From NCBI GenBank assembly GCA_910574455.1, contig CAJSYZ010000009.1:4995504-5059503 (forward strand): a stretch of DNA of 64,000 bases, read 5' to 3'. The DNA is from Trichaptum fuscoviolaceum. Taxonomy: Eukaryota; Basidiomycota; Agaricomycetes; Hymenochaetales; Trichaptaceae. The first letter of the stretch is position 1. Every line of letters starts with the position of its first letter. Of this stretch, positions 1 through 11,288 are shown piece by piece. The position numbers and the translations under genes are program-made. A model generated the notes under the pieces. That model did no database searches, was not told the origin of the DNA, and worked only from the letters and a program-made list of their open reading frames with translations.

Positions 1-1014
1 TTTCACGGCAAACATAGGTAGCTGTCTGAAGTGAAGACAGGGTGTGTGAAGCTGTGTCCCTTCTTTAGAACGCTGTTATTGCGCGTGACAGGTATTTGAG
101 CCAGATTAGGTGTTTAATAGTTAAAAAGGTAATCCGTGAGAAATAAAGTCAGTCTGGCTTTGTTTAAGGGAAACAGCTGTCTGAAACAGCCACTTGAGCC
201 AGCCTTTCTGTGCTACAGCGACACAGCTTTGTCACACAGTTTATCTGTCTACTTTGATGTCAGAAAGGCTGTCTTAATGGGCTGTCACACACTGTATCAG
301 CCAAACTGTCTCATTGTAAGTCAAACACATGTAACAGCATAACTGTCTTCTTTGACTGACTCGCAGTCAGACACCCATGTTAGTCACTTCAGCTGACTTT
401 ATTAGAAACAACAAGGCTACCTTTACTGCCTGTCTTTTCTTGCAGATAGTCTGTACAGACAGCCTAGCTGTTTCAATTGTTAAGAGTGGGCTATCGAGTG
501 GAGTACTGAGCGGGACAATAAGCAGGCTACTGCTGTCTGAAAGTAAAACAGCTGGGCTGTCTGGACAGGCTATCTGTAAGAAAGACAGGCAGTAAAGGTA
601 GCCTTGTTGTTTCTAATAAAGTCAGCTGAAGTGACTAACACAGGTGTCCGGATGCGAGTCAGTCAAAGAAGACAGTTATGCTGTCACATGTGTCTGACTT
701 ACAATGAGACAGTTTGGCTGACACAGTGTGTGACAGCCCATTAAGACAGCCTTTCTGACATCAAAGTAGACAGATAAACTGTGTGACAAAGCTGTGTCGC
801 TGTAGCACAGAAAGGCTGGCTCAAGTGGCTGTTTCAGACAGCTGTTTCCCTTAAACAAAGCCAGACTGACTTTATTTCTCACGGGTTACCTTTTTAACTA
901 TTAAACACCTAATCTGGCTCAAATACCTGTCACGCGCAATAACAGCGTTCTAAAGAAGGGACACAGCTTCACACGCCCTGTCTTCACTTCAGACAGCTAC
1001 CTATGTTTGCCGTG
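1..1014. mobile_element. 1-kb foldback (palindromic) element, non-coding
   Basis: Positions 4 to about 478 and about 541 to 1014 are inverted copies of each other with only scattered mismatches, around a loop of about 60 bp. Because the arms match, the same 68-residue open frame appears at 136-342 (+) and 676-882 (-); this is a symmetry effect and not a gene. The ends read CACGG...CCGTG and both are flanked by TTT, which would fit a 3-bp target duplication, but only three flanking bases are visible on the left. Each arm holds at least ten CTGTC/GACAG pentamers, like subterminal transposase-binding repeats. Most likely a foldback or MITE-like non-autonomous DNA transposon; CACTA-type ancestry is a guess. 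Confidence 0.75.
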
Positions 1015-1230
1015 TTTAGAGCGCATTGGAAATAGCAGTATAGTAGGGCATTGCGCATACAAACTGCCGTTTTCTGAGATTGATAAGTCATTTCTAAATG
1101 TCACTCATAATCACACGAAGAGAATTATGGAGCAAAAAACATTTGTGTATTTCACATAAACTATCTACTACAATAAAGCAGAATAACAATTACAAAAAGC
1201 ACAGCAGATAGGATGGCAAATGGAAAGGAA

Positions 1231-1434
1231 CACTGTCCTAAGACTGCGTCCGGGGTGGCCTCAGCCAGGGGAAGGGAAGGACACTGTCCTAAGACTGCGT
1301 CCGGGGTGGCCTCAGCCAGGGGAAGGGAAGGACACTGTCCTAAGACTGCGTCCGGGGTGGCCTCAGCCAGGGGAAGGGAAGGACGCTGTCCGCAGACTGC
1401 TTCCGGAATGGCCTCAGCCAGGAGTAGGAAAGGG
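1231..1434. repeat. 51-bp minisatellite, four copies
   Basis: Four tandem units of 51 bp start at 1231, 1282, 1333 and 1384. The first three are almost identical and the fourth has diverged. Because 51 is a multiple of three, the array is open in more than one frame on both strands, including a 17-residue repeat read on the minus strand (1161-1463). No start context, intron or relative supports a gene, so I call it a repeat. Confidence 0.85.
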
Positions 1435-2403
1435 AGTGAGAGCCCAGAACCGACTGAAGGCAAGCACTAGGCACGCATTGCACGGTACGAGCAATGCATA
1501 CCTGAAATCAAGCAGATTAGACAGCGAGCACATAAGAACATTTGATTCAGACGTACTTTGCAAACTTTGCCATAAGACTGTCAGCACCGACAGAACCAAA
1601 CTAGAAGACTTGTACCCCTGCGGCTTAACCACAGGGGTCGCGTCTACCTAGAGGAGTGATGATGAGGAGGAGGAGGAGGAGGTGGTGGTGGTGGTGGTGG
1701 TGGGAGGGGGAGGGGGAGGGGGATGTAAGACGAACGCCTTGGATTGGACTCAGAGCCTGGACTGTGGCGCATGGGCTTAATGGTGGCCCGTGCGATTGAT
1801 CGGGCATCGGGCATATCTTAAATTAGACTTCGGATCTCGGCGTTTAGCCAAAAAAGGGAGAAGAGGCACAGATAATTACTATTTACGGACAAAATGTCGT
1901 CAGTCTCCCACGTTTGACTGCGCGTGTGAGTCCCAGTCGTGTCCTCCCATAGCCCCCATACGCCCCGATTTCCCTCCTCCCATTTCCCTCCCATTTCCCT
2001 CCTCCCCTCCTTCCTCCCCTCCCTCCCTCCTCCTCTACCTCTTTTTCGACACGAATATGGATCTCTGTGGCTAAGCCGCAGTTATACCATTTCGTGCTCG
2101 ACGGCCTAGTGTGCTGGGCCACTTCTGGGATGGTATGGGATGGGATACGGACGACAAAGTAAGTATTCCGGCTATTTGGTACATCTTCTGTTCCCCTCTA
2201 TATCTGCTTTCATTATTCTTCTCCTGTCCGTTTCATTCATGTCCTTTAGTATTTAGACTTAGAAACAATGTATGATAAACTAATTTGAAGTAATGCAATC
2301 TCTTTTAACTCTGAAACAATTTTTTGCGTGATCTGAGTGAAATGAAATGAAATGAAATTTGCAAGATAATTACTCGAAGCCATCGTATAAGTTAAGAGAT
2401 AAG
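1435..2403. other. Gene-free stretch with G-rich and C-rich tracts
   Basis: No supported gene. Positions 1661-1723 are a plus-strand purine tract of GAG, GTG and GGGGGA repeats with several runs of five or more G, able to form a G-quadruplex. Positions 1971-2035 are the mirror type: runs of CCCTCC and CCCATTT on the plus strand. The rest, including 2140-2403, is ordinary AT-rich DNA that could hold the left end of the KDZ element; I could not find a terminal inverted repeat by eye. Confidence 0.6.
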
Positions 2404-5028
2404 TTAGAGCAACGACAAAGAGTGAAGAAACTCAGCGCTCGCGTCTTCGTTGCTCTTCTTCAACCACTTCGTTTTGTTGTGGAGCTTCAAAGTGTCTCGC
2501 CATTGAGCCCCGGTTCTGCAACTAAAATCGCCTCGTCTGATACCTGTGGTGCGCATTTGGAACCAAACTTCATTGTTTCGAGTCCAGTATCCCATATCTG
2601 CGCCACTGTCAGTCCACTGATGAGTCTGAGGCCACCATGAACTCTCGCTGTAGACGTATGGTGTTGCTAAAGTGGACATTCAATATATGCGCTTGAAATA
2701 AGCATTACATTTACCAGTCCATTTTTTGTACATCCCACATATCACACCTAAGTCTTCTTGTGTTAGGGATACGATCGGGAGGTCCTCTTCCATTAATTCA
2801 TGAAAGTCAAAGCGGTAGTTGCGATATAATTCAGACAGAGCTTCGACTGTTAGTCGCCAGATTATTCCACCGTGCATCAAAGCTGCTCGCGCAATCACCC
2901 GGTCTCGTAGAAGCATATTCCTTCGCCGTACATACGACTGATAGTCGAGATAGTTTGTGACGTAGTCAACTGCTCTGAAACCGAGGCCCTCTGTCTTTCC
3001 TGGCGGGAGTTGCAAAATCGGACGTGCAGATGGTATTCCTCTTATGCGCCATTCGACAGGTGTGCCTCTTGAAACGTAGTAGGATGCGAGTTCTGCCATA
3101 TTTTTGTATAGCGTCTGTCGCAATGCCTCCAGGCCCATGGATGCCTTGGGGAGATATAATTCGACGAGTGAAGTTGGATCGGTTGATGTTATTCGACACA
3201 GACCGTTTTCAACCAGTCTCACCGCATATAGTTCGCTGTGATATGATCTGAGTGTAGTCCTAGATTCATTGTCGAGGTCACGAAGTCCGAATGGAATTGG
3301 CTTGTCTGTAGCATATGCCCAGACGAAGTAAGCCAACTTATCCAAAGTCTCGTCATCTACACTGTAGTCGCGTTGTTCGCCCAAAATTTTCATAGCCACA
3401 TCTACGGTGTATCGTTGGGCAAGTGGGGTATCCGATAGTTCACTGATGTGCGTGCCGTCAGGATGGAAGCCATACTTGATAAATACCGCGTCTGCAAGGT
3501 TGAAGAACTCGACCAATTTATTATTCGGGATTGTATCAGTAGTTGCGACAAATGGTGGATATTGAGACTGCAGATCTGTCTCAGATGCTTGTTCACTGCT
3601 CTGGATAGAGACCGAGGGATCGTCGAGTGGCAGAGGCTCGACCTCAAATTCGTCATCATCATCATCATCATCGTACATGGTTTCTGGGACAGCAGCTGGC
3701 GCAAATTCTCTGCTCAAATCCCACTCGTTTCGAGCGCTGTTGTACCGTTTCTGAGCCTGGGCATAGTCTTCCCAAACACCCGGAACGTCATTGCGTGGTA
3801 CGCGACAACGTTTGAGAAAGCCGGACTCGTCCCTCCACTCAAAGACATGCGCGCCGTGTCGACCGGGACATATATAAGCCAGAGCGCTGCGCTCCCTTGA
3901 CTGTCGGCTGTCGCGTTGTTGCGCAGTTTCTTTCTCCAGTATCTCATTCCTGTGTCTGGCTTCGCGTTCAAAGAATTGCTCCATCGTTTCTCCGGGACGT
4001 TGTCGAGAACCTTCTTCAACCCGCGAATGGTTTTCCACGAGAGCCAGAGTCGTCTCAGGGAGTACTAGCGTCTGACTAGACTCAGACGTAGATGCATCGG
4101 CCTCCCTCATTCGACGAGCTGTGCGCCAAATGTCCACTTCGTCAATACGAAACACAGGATGATCCTTAGGATTAGGCACGTTGGATGTTATTCGAATCCA
4201 TATAGGAACGTTGAAGGTTATCATCGGGTAAAAGAGGTTCTGAGGAAGCGCATTTTGATCAACATAAACACCCACGCGAAAAGGCGTCGTAGATAGCATT
4301 AGTGATTGTGCGAGTTCATTCGCCCATTCAGAGTTAACGCGCCCTTTGTTGACGAGTACGTGTATCAAGGCCTCCTGGTCGAAGGGGGCACAACCTCTAT
4401 TTGTTGCGAAAGCATAGGTGCAGAGCGCCATTAGGAGCACGAAAGCATTCCGGGAGTTCATCACACGGATGCGTGCAGCTTTCTCGCTTTCATGTTCTTT
4501 GTGATAGCCCCACCTAGAAGGCTGTCTGAAAGCCTGTACGTCCAATGTATGCGGGAACGTGCCTCCTGACCGAGCGAGGAAGAACTCATAAACATGAGTG
4601 AGTGCGCATTCTAAGCGATACCAACTATCGCGGACGTCGCGGTCCAAAGCCCATTTATTTTCTCGCACTTCTTTGACTTTAAAGGAGTACGGGGTACCAG
4701 CTAATCGTTCAAATATCGGCCCGAAGAAGAAAGGCTCTGTCTGTGCGAAGGCCATGAAGGGGTGCTCGGGATTAAACCATTGTGGCTGTGTCCAACAATG
4801 TTCAGGGTAGTAGGCTTTGAACGCCCGCGATGGAGGCTTGGGCTCAACGGCTGAGTTGAATGTGACCCAATGAGTATCTCCGATCTTGAAGACTCGACGA
4901 TACTCAGTAACCTTCCTTTCCTGATTACATGGCACATTAGAATTTATAGCATATATGCACTTAATTTTGCTCACAAGGCTCGAGAACCAAGACTTGTATT
5001 GGTCACAGTTCATTGTGTTGCTGGTCAT
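2404..5028 (-). CDS. KDZ-element companion protein, function unknown
   Basis: Two exons: 5028-2715 and 2666-2404, joined across a 48-bp GT...AG intron (2714-2667). The phase fits exactly and gives 858 residues. Without splicing the frame stops after 782 residues, but the spliced tail (rich in Trp, starting TPYVYSESSWWPQT) resembles, from memory, the ends of hypothetical proteins found beside KDZ transposases in Agaricomycetes. The middle has a run of seven Asp followed by acidic residues (near residue 450), encoded by a TCATCA microsatellite at 3648-3675, and a charged, Glu/Arg-rich helical stretch before it. I see no catalytic motif, signal peptide or membrane segment. It is divergent from the transposase at 5591 and shares its upstream region, so it is probably part of the same transposon. 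Calling it a transposition accessory factor is inference. Confidence 0.8.
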
Positions 5029-5590
5029 ATTGCCAAGTGAAAGAATATAGATTAGACACGTTTGATCTCAAATGGTGAGGCGCTTGGGGTGTATCAGTGG
5101 CTTACAAGAAACATTATATAGAATCTGTTCAGGGCAATCCAGCGTCTGTGACGTTCTAGCTTGCTGGCAGTCTATTGATACAAACTGATGCAGATAGATA
5201 CCGGGTGCTATGTGATTGATAGATCTAATACATATGCTATCTATTCTGTCGATTGGAAGTGAAGAAATCGATGTTCGCTGGCGGATAGGAAGGTTTAACT
5301 AAAAATATGACTGCTCTGTCATAACTTTATAGTTAATTTTATAATGAGCTTCGATCTCTGCTATATTAATGTAACCTTCAGTGAGATTAAACTTCGAATG
5401 TTTAAAGTCTATCCCTGATTATCATCCTCGAGTTCGAAGTGACCTCGACGGTGCCTGAGAATCAAAGTGCAAAATACTTGACTCCCAACAGGGTCTATAC
5501 CAAAATGGCAATTGAAATTTTACCTCCGCAGTCCACAGATCCAAACGCAGAGTTTCCGTCCAACTTGAAGCACACGTCTCTACAGCACAA
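5029..5590. promoter_or_regulatory. Divergent intergenic region of the KDZ element
   Basis: 562 bp between the start codons of the companion gene (-) and the transposase (+). It is AT-rich, with TATA-like stretches near 5113-5120 (ATTATATAGA) and 5320-5345. It must hold both promoters and perhaps transposase-binding sites, but no repeated operator is obvious by eye. Confidence 0.5.
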
Positions 5591-8500
5591 ATGTCTAAGC
5601 GTCGCCTAAAAAAGTCCGTCAACACCGTTGAAATTATAGACCTTGACCGTTTCCAGGTTGGAATAGAGGATGAAGGAGAAGACATTGTGCTGGAAACCGC
5701 TGAAGTCATCGACATCCATGAGACTCGCAGTAGGCTCATGGGTTTGTCCCATTCATCGAAGAGGGTTACATTGACACGGGGGAAATCGACATCAGCTCAA
5801 CTTCCCACACATGTTGAAGCATCAACTCCCGAATTCGCATTCTTGGAAGCGGACGTGTTCTGCCATGGTCAACCGGAATCTGTGCTGGACGATGATCTGG
5901 AAGAGCCCGTGAAACGGAAAGCGCCTAAGCAAAGGGTATGATTATTCGTGCAGTTCAATTTCTTTCATGTGGGCTAATCTGACAATTCCTTAACAATGAA
6001 GTCTAAGGTCCTTCATGAATGGCTTCAACATCGATCAACGTACCTCGACGAGCTCTTGCGGTTTGATGGGAAGGAAGGGCATGCATGCAATGGGTGTGGG
6101 GCTTCCGAACCTACGTTACGGTGCATTGACTGTTACAGTCGACCATTATTCTGCAATACATGCATGATTAGCCAGCACAGGCGATGTCCTTTACATCGCA
6201 TCGAAGTATGTGTCACTTAATTCGAAACATAAATAGTGATTTTGATGAATTTCTTAAAGTCATGGGATGCAAAATTCTGGAAACGAGAGAGTCTTCGTTC
6301 GATTGGCCTGATTGTCCAACTGGGCCATCCTCCGCATGAACATTGTTCAAGTCCTGGGCCGTTGACTCACCTGGTCGTAGTCGACACAACTGGGCTTCAT
6401 GTTGTCAACGCACAGTTCTGTGCCTGCAAGTACTCTGTTGAAGATACAAACAGACGGCATCAGTTATTCATCGCGGGTTGGTTTCCAGCCACCCATGACC
6501 GACCGGAATCAGCATTCACCATCACGATGCTGGATTTGTTTCACGAGATGACCCTTCAGGGAAAGATATCCGCACATGATTATTATCAATCATTGGTCAA
6601 TATGACGGACAACGCGGGATTGGACGAACTACCGGTACGTGAAGCAATTAATGTCGTAAAGTCATTATGTCTGAAACGTCAATGCAGAAACGCTATGATG
6701 AATTCCTGCGCGTAACGCGGCAATATAGGCACCTTATGTTGTGTAAGAGAGCCGGACGTGGTCTTGACCCCATGGGAATCGAAACCACAAAACCTGGGGA
6801 ACTTGCGTTGCAGTGTCCTGCTTGCCCGCACCCAGGCAAGAATCTTCCGGATGGCTGGGAAAAGTCTGCGAAACAGTATGTCTTTTTTTCCTGGCGGGGC
6901 TTTCTCGATCTAATGTCTGCCTGATAGGTTTCTATATTTTCTCGTATTAGCCATTGACGCAAACTTTCGACTTAAATCAAAGGACCGCGGAGCTAGTGAT
7001 GATGACCCGCTTGGACCTGGCTGGGCATATCGTGTTGAGGAAAAGGCATATAAGGCCGAGATTGGGCTGGAGAAACATAATATCACGGTAGAGGTATGTG
7101 TCATCAATTGTCCTTTGAATGCGCAACTCACTGTATGACAATTTAGAAAAGCACGTGTGATTCGACTTTTCAGGCCATCGAGAAGGCAACAATGGGCTCG
7201 GGTCTTTACAACTCAAATGGTGTTGGGGCGGTTATCTGTTCGAGGCATGGCTTAGTACGGGCTCTTGGAGTTGGGGACATTCAAAAAGGAGAGAGGTTCG
7301 TCGATTTTTCCACTATCTAATAGCATGTAACTAAAGCTTTTCCTAGATACGTCAATATGGACTATATTTTCCTTTCCGCGATAATCGGCGTCGCTGTTAC
7401 CACCATCCTGCTCACATATGATATCATTTGTCAATGGAGCAAAAATTTCGAAAAACATGCAAAATTATTCCCTGTTTCCATGCACGATGCTATTCTTCGC
7501 TTGATTCTCTTGCTAGCCGTGCCGAAATTTCACCTTCCTGCTCATGGCGACTCCTGCCAGAGCTCATACAACCTCACGTATATGGTAGGAGCAGGCCGAG
7601 TGGACGGCGAAGGCATTGAAAGAGGCTGGTCTCTCATGAACTCTATTGCCACTGCGACTCGGGAAATGGGACCTGGATTTAGACACGACACCATGGATGA
7701 TCATTGGCAAAGCATGAATTGGAGGAAGATAGTGGGATTAGGTGAATCTGCTTCGTAAATGTTATCTAACTAGATTTTAACTGGATTTCTTTTAATGTAC
7801 AGGTGATTCCTTAGAGCGGAAGCTTGTCAATGCCGTGACAATGGCAGCGAAGCAGGCGGATGTTTACAGGCGACTCAACGCTACATTCACGGCTCAAGAG
7901 CTGGCATCAATGAATACCATGGTGGCCGTCTGGAGAAAAGACAAACTCAAAGCTCCTGACCCGTATTCTGACCCGACGCCTGCTCACTCCATCGCTGACG
8001 TGCGCCGAGAGCTTGCGAAGGAGGAGGAAAGGACTTTATCAGGAAGAGAACGCTTGGTCCATGAGATGTCTGCGAGCGCTGTCATTTATCGAGGATTGGA
8101 ATTAGAAGAACAAAGGTACATCAATACAACTCTTATTTGTTAGTAACCTTCGAACTCATATATATTCAGACGGCAATTCCTCGCTCTTGTTGCATATACG
8201 AAAGCACGGCCTCATTCTGTACAGAAGGCAGTAGTGCAGGAGCGGCGCCTTGCTCTTTTGTGCAAAATCAAGCTGTATAGAGAAATCCAGCAGCATTATA
8301 TGCCTCAGGTTGCGATTCTACTCGCCAAGTACGTACCCGACACTCACACAGACGAGGACTCAGACGATGGGGTTCGTGTGGACATCCCGCCGTTGTGCCT
8401 TCCCTCCGGTTTACCCAACGACTTGCGATCTGCTCTCCCGCGTGAACATGGTCTTGTTGAGAAGGAGAAGAGACTGCGAATTGCGCAGTGCGATGATGCA

Positions 8501-9414
8501 CTTTTCGATCTGAGAAGGCATCTCCGTATTCGAGCCTCCGCCATCTCAAAGAAGAAGTCAACGACCAGAGGGCAACGCGAGAGTACCCGTGCTCAAGCTG
8601 TTCTTTCCGAGTTCTCAAGCAAAATAAATTTGATTGCAGACCGTTATCGCCAGGCACTCGTAGCTCTACAAGTTCTTGACTCTAATCTCTCTGCTGAATG
8701 GAGGCTACGCTTTCAATGTCTTAATAAAGAAGACATCCGAGCCATGGATGCTGGTTCCGACGATGACGACGACGACGCTAGCCAAATAAGGAAATCGAAA
8801 AAAAAGCGCAAAAGAAGGGGGGACGGATATCGCCAGCCATCCTGGATCTGGATGGTCTCTCGTCCCGCCGGCAAAGGAGGGTCAAAGGATGAGCTAGGTA
8901 TTGGTAAGTTTTGCTTAATGGAGTTATATGATTCACAGACTAATTATTTCTTTCCATAGCATATCGAGTTGAGTGGGCTAAAGCACAGGCTCGCGCTGAG
9001 CGATGGCAAGAAGAAGTTGATCTTGTTGTAGAGGAAATGCGTAGGGTTCTTATCTATTGCGATCACACAAGTGATATCTGGCGCAATAGAATTGGGCTGC
9101 GCGCAAATCTTCCTGGTATTTTGGAGTCGGGCACACGGGCATATGCTTTGAAGCAAGCTGACATATGGAATCGTCTTGCGTTGAAATTTGCAGGCATCTG
9201 GTTTAGACATCTGTCTGTCTACAGGCTTGCCATTGAGTGGCCAGAGCAGTACATATCCGCTGGGATATCTGCTGCTGCTCTTCATTCTGGCAAGAAGTCG
9301 ACATTCCTGGCACGTTTGCGCGCGCGGGACTCGTTTAAAGCCCCCATGGTCTCACAGTCACCAGATCTTTCTGAATCCGAGCCAATGCCCTCCGCTTTAC
9401 TTGACCTTCTTTAA
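5591..9414 (+). CDS. KDZ-family transposase with CxC2 cysteine cluster
   Basis: Ten exons: 5591-5935, 6002-6205, 6260-6634, 6688-6875, 6928-7093, 7147-7295, 7347-7741, 7803-8115, 8170-8903, 8960-9414. All nine introns are GT...AG and 51-66 bp; all phases fit, giving 1,107 residues, a usual size for the family. The N-terminal third carries the CxC2 cluster (CNGCGASEPTLRC, then CNTC and HRRCPLH), a zinc-binding module linked to KDZ transposases. The RNase-H-like core shows the expected acidic residues: AIDANFRLK, YDIICQW and GRVDGEGIERGWS, followed by MGPGFRHDTMDDHW. These are the probable D-D-E catalytic set. The C-terminal part is helical and charged (acidic DDDDDD then Lys-rich near 8760-8815). 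No stop or frameshift is visible, so the gene may still be active. It pairs divergently with the companion gene at 2404-5028. Confidence 0.93.
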
Positions 9415-9875
9415 ACTTCGAGCTGCTTTCACTCACGTATGCTCAATGCAGTATAATGTTACAGTAGCAGCAGAAGATAATTTGAACTGTTATAAATATA
9501 TTGTTCGTTGCGCTGTACGTCGGACGAGCGGCGGGAAAAAATGCAATCGATGAGATAGAGGCCGGGGTCTAGACTCACAATGCCATTGTTACGCACACTA
9601 GGATTGCGTAATTGATATGATTTTAGTAATCGGTCTAGACCCATCATGCTGACTGTACCTCATTACTGAAGATGCCAAAGCACACGATACACTTGCTATC
9701 GTCCGGCAGCGCTTTTCCTCATGCCGGTACTGCCGCTTCTTGTGTGCTCGGCTTGAGGCTGCCGTGAACAACTCCGCCCGCCGCACAGCCCAAAAAAAGT
9801 AATAAACAGTTATCGACGATAGTTTCTGAACGGCCTCACGATAACTATCGTCGATTTCATAGGATTATTAGTTGG
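9415..9875. other. Downstream flank of KDZ element with two inverted repeats
   Basis: No gene. Two short inverted repeats stand out. GGGTCTAGAC at 9565-9574 is mirrored by GTCTAGACCC at 9634-9643. ATCGACGATAGTT at 9812-9824 is mirrored by AACTATCGTCGAT at 9843-9855, an 18-bp loop. Either could mark the right end of the KDZ element or be a transcription terminator-like hairpin; no matching terminal repeat was found on the left side. Confidence 0.45.
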
Positions 9876-9885
9876 TACGGCTCGA

Positions 9886-9960
9886 GTCCCGGTCTAAACC
9901 CGAACTCGATCCCCAGTCGAAACCCGAACTCGATTCCCGGTCGAAACCCGAACCAGATTC
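9886..9960. repeat. 24-bp tandem repeat, three copies
   Basis: Units of the form CCCGGTCKAAACCCGAACTC repeat three times with a 24-bp period and a few substitutions. They lie at the far edge of the LTR-like block. Confidence 0.7.
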
Positions 9961-10856
9961 CCTGCATGATCCCGTCGCGAATCGCGCGAGTTTCCCGTTG
10001 TCCTAGGGAAACCCCTTAGCTTCCCCGCTCCTCGATGCTAACCTCGTCTTGAGATAGCCCCAGGTGATTGGCCTGGCCACGCACGTGCCAGCCAACTAGT
10101 CTCGCTAGTAGCGTCCTGTCCCGGCCCGCAGACCACATTCCCGCCACCCCGTGTGCGGGATTGATCTCATTGTCCGCAAGGACTCGAACCCCGTCCTTAG
10201 TCGCCCTGCCCCGCGCGCGCCTCGCGATTAGGCTTCGTTACGACATCGAAGCACCGGCTTCTTCGAAGTTGGTCCCTGTCGATCTCCCGCGACCCTGATC
10301 CACGCCAGAAGTTGCCTGCAACTTATCCCGAGACGATGTATGCATTACATCCGCCCCCCACGCTCGTTACCCCGCTGCCTGTGCGCCAGCTTGATACCTC
10401 GCGCACAATTACATTCCTTTAGTTCTCTTTGTTTCACTTGACCATGCTTCACGCTCGTTCCCTTAGATCTTGCCCAGATGTCCCCCGCACCGAATCCCGA
10501 ATCCCGGATTCACGTCACGGTATGCGCGGCCTTCGCCCGCAAGATTGTGTAACTAGTTAGTTGCGCGTTTGTGCATGCCCGTTCCCTGTAGATTCTGCCC
10601 AGTAGATAAATACCTGTCGCCACCGTAAGGAGCACTCACTTTTGTCCTCTTGTCGAGTGCTTCCTTAGGTGTGTTTCTGTCTTGTCTCTAGTGTAGTTTT
10701 ACAATGCTGACTTGTCGAGTGCTTCCTTAGGGAACCTCCTCCTGATACAGAAGTGTTGCCTTGAGATCCCGGTTATCCTGAGCTCTCTGCTCCCGTCCTG
10801 AGCACGCCTGCTCGCTGGCTCTCTTGTCTCTGTCTTGTCCCGGATCCCGCTCTGCG

Positions 10857-11035
10857 AATCCCGCTCTGAGTCCGGCCCAGAATCCCGCTCTGAGTCCGGC
10901 CCAGAATCCCGCTCTGAGATTCCCGCCAGAATCCCGCTCCGCGATTCCCGTCAAAGCCCCGAACGATTCCCGCTCTGCGATCCCCGCACGAATCCAGATC
11001 CCCGCACGAATCCAGATTCCCGCACGAATCCAGAT
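10857..11035. repeat. 24-bp and 18-bp tandem repeats in LTR-like block
   Basis: AATCCCGCTCTGAGTCCGGC units with a 24-bp period occur at 10857 and 10881, with a partial third at 10905. An 18-bp unit (CCCGCACGAATCCAGAT) occurs three times at 10982-11035. The segment between holds looser variants of AATCCCGC. Confidence 0.75.
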
Positions 11036-11288
11036 TCCCGCCAGAATCCCGCTTTGCATTTCCCCGCGTCTCGACTCTGCCTCCCCAGCCTCGACTCTGA
11101 CTCCGCCCCGTCCTCGCCTTGAGCCCCCTTGCGTCTCGCCCCCGTAGCCCCGCTCCCCGCGCGACTCCGTTGGCGTTGTAGCGTCCTTAACGGTTCCCCT
11201 TCGCCTTCTCCGCTGCCGCGCGCTCTCCCAGGCCTTGCCCCGGAAGCCGCTAACGCGCCTCGGCCCCCAGGTTCCCCCCAGGTCGTAA

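Larger units (their letters stand above)
9876..11288 (-). mobile_element. LTR-like block inserted in the DIRS element
   Basis: Read on the minus strand, the reverse transcriptase frame upstream ends abruptly at 11289 and is followed by TGTTACGACCTGGGG, a typical fungal LTR start. The block is GC-rich and purine-rich on this strand, has no long coding frame of its own, and contains tandem repeats (9886-9960 and 10857-11035) and a 21-bp direct repeat at 10649-10669 and 10711-10731. A TATA-like AGATAAATA lies near 10603-10611. The far end is uncertain: CCGTACCA near 9876 could be a mutated LTR end, but I find no target-site duplication. It could be a solo LTR or a truncated Gypsy-type element. 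Confidence 0.45.

Noticed and set aside
136..882. Pair of nearly identical 68-residue open frames on opposite strands
   Set aside because: They are mirror images produced by the foldback arms; no start context or relative supports them.
1161..1463. Minus-strand 100-residue protein with 17-residue repeats and hydrophobic tail
   Set aside because: The reading follows from a 51-bp minisatellite open in several frames; no gene signals.
3430..3500. GFHPDGTHISE in the companion protein as a TET/JBP-type HxD iron-binding motif
   Set aside because: KDZ elements can carry TET/JBP genes, but no second His or Arg motif or dioxygenase fold pattern is visible around this site.
10150..10260. tRNA-like CAAGGACTCGAACCCC on the plus strand
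   Set aside because: It resembles a complemented T-arm and acceptor, but no matching 5' acceptor strand, D-arm or anticodon arm is found at the right distance.
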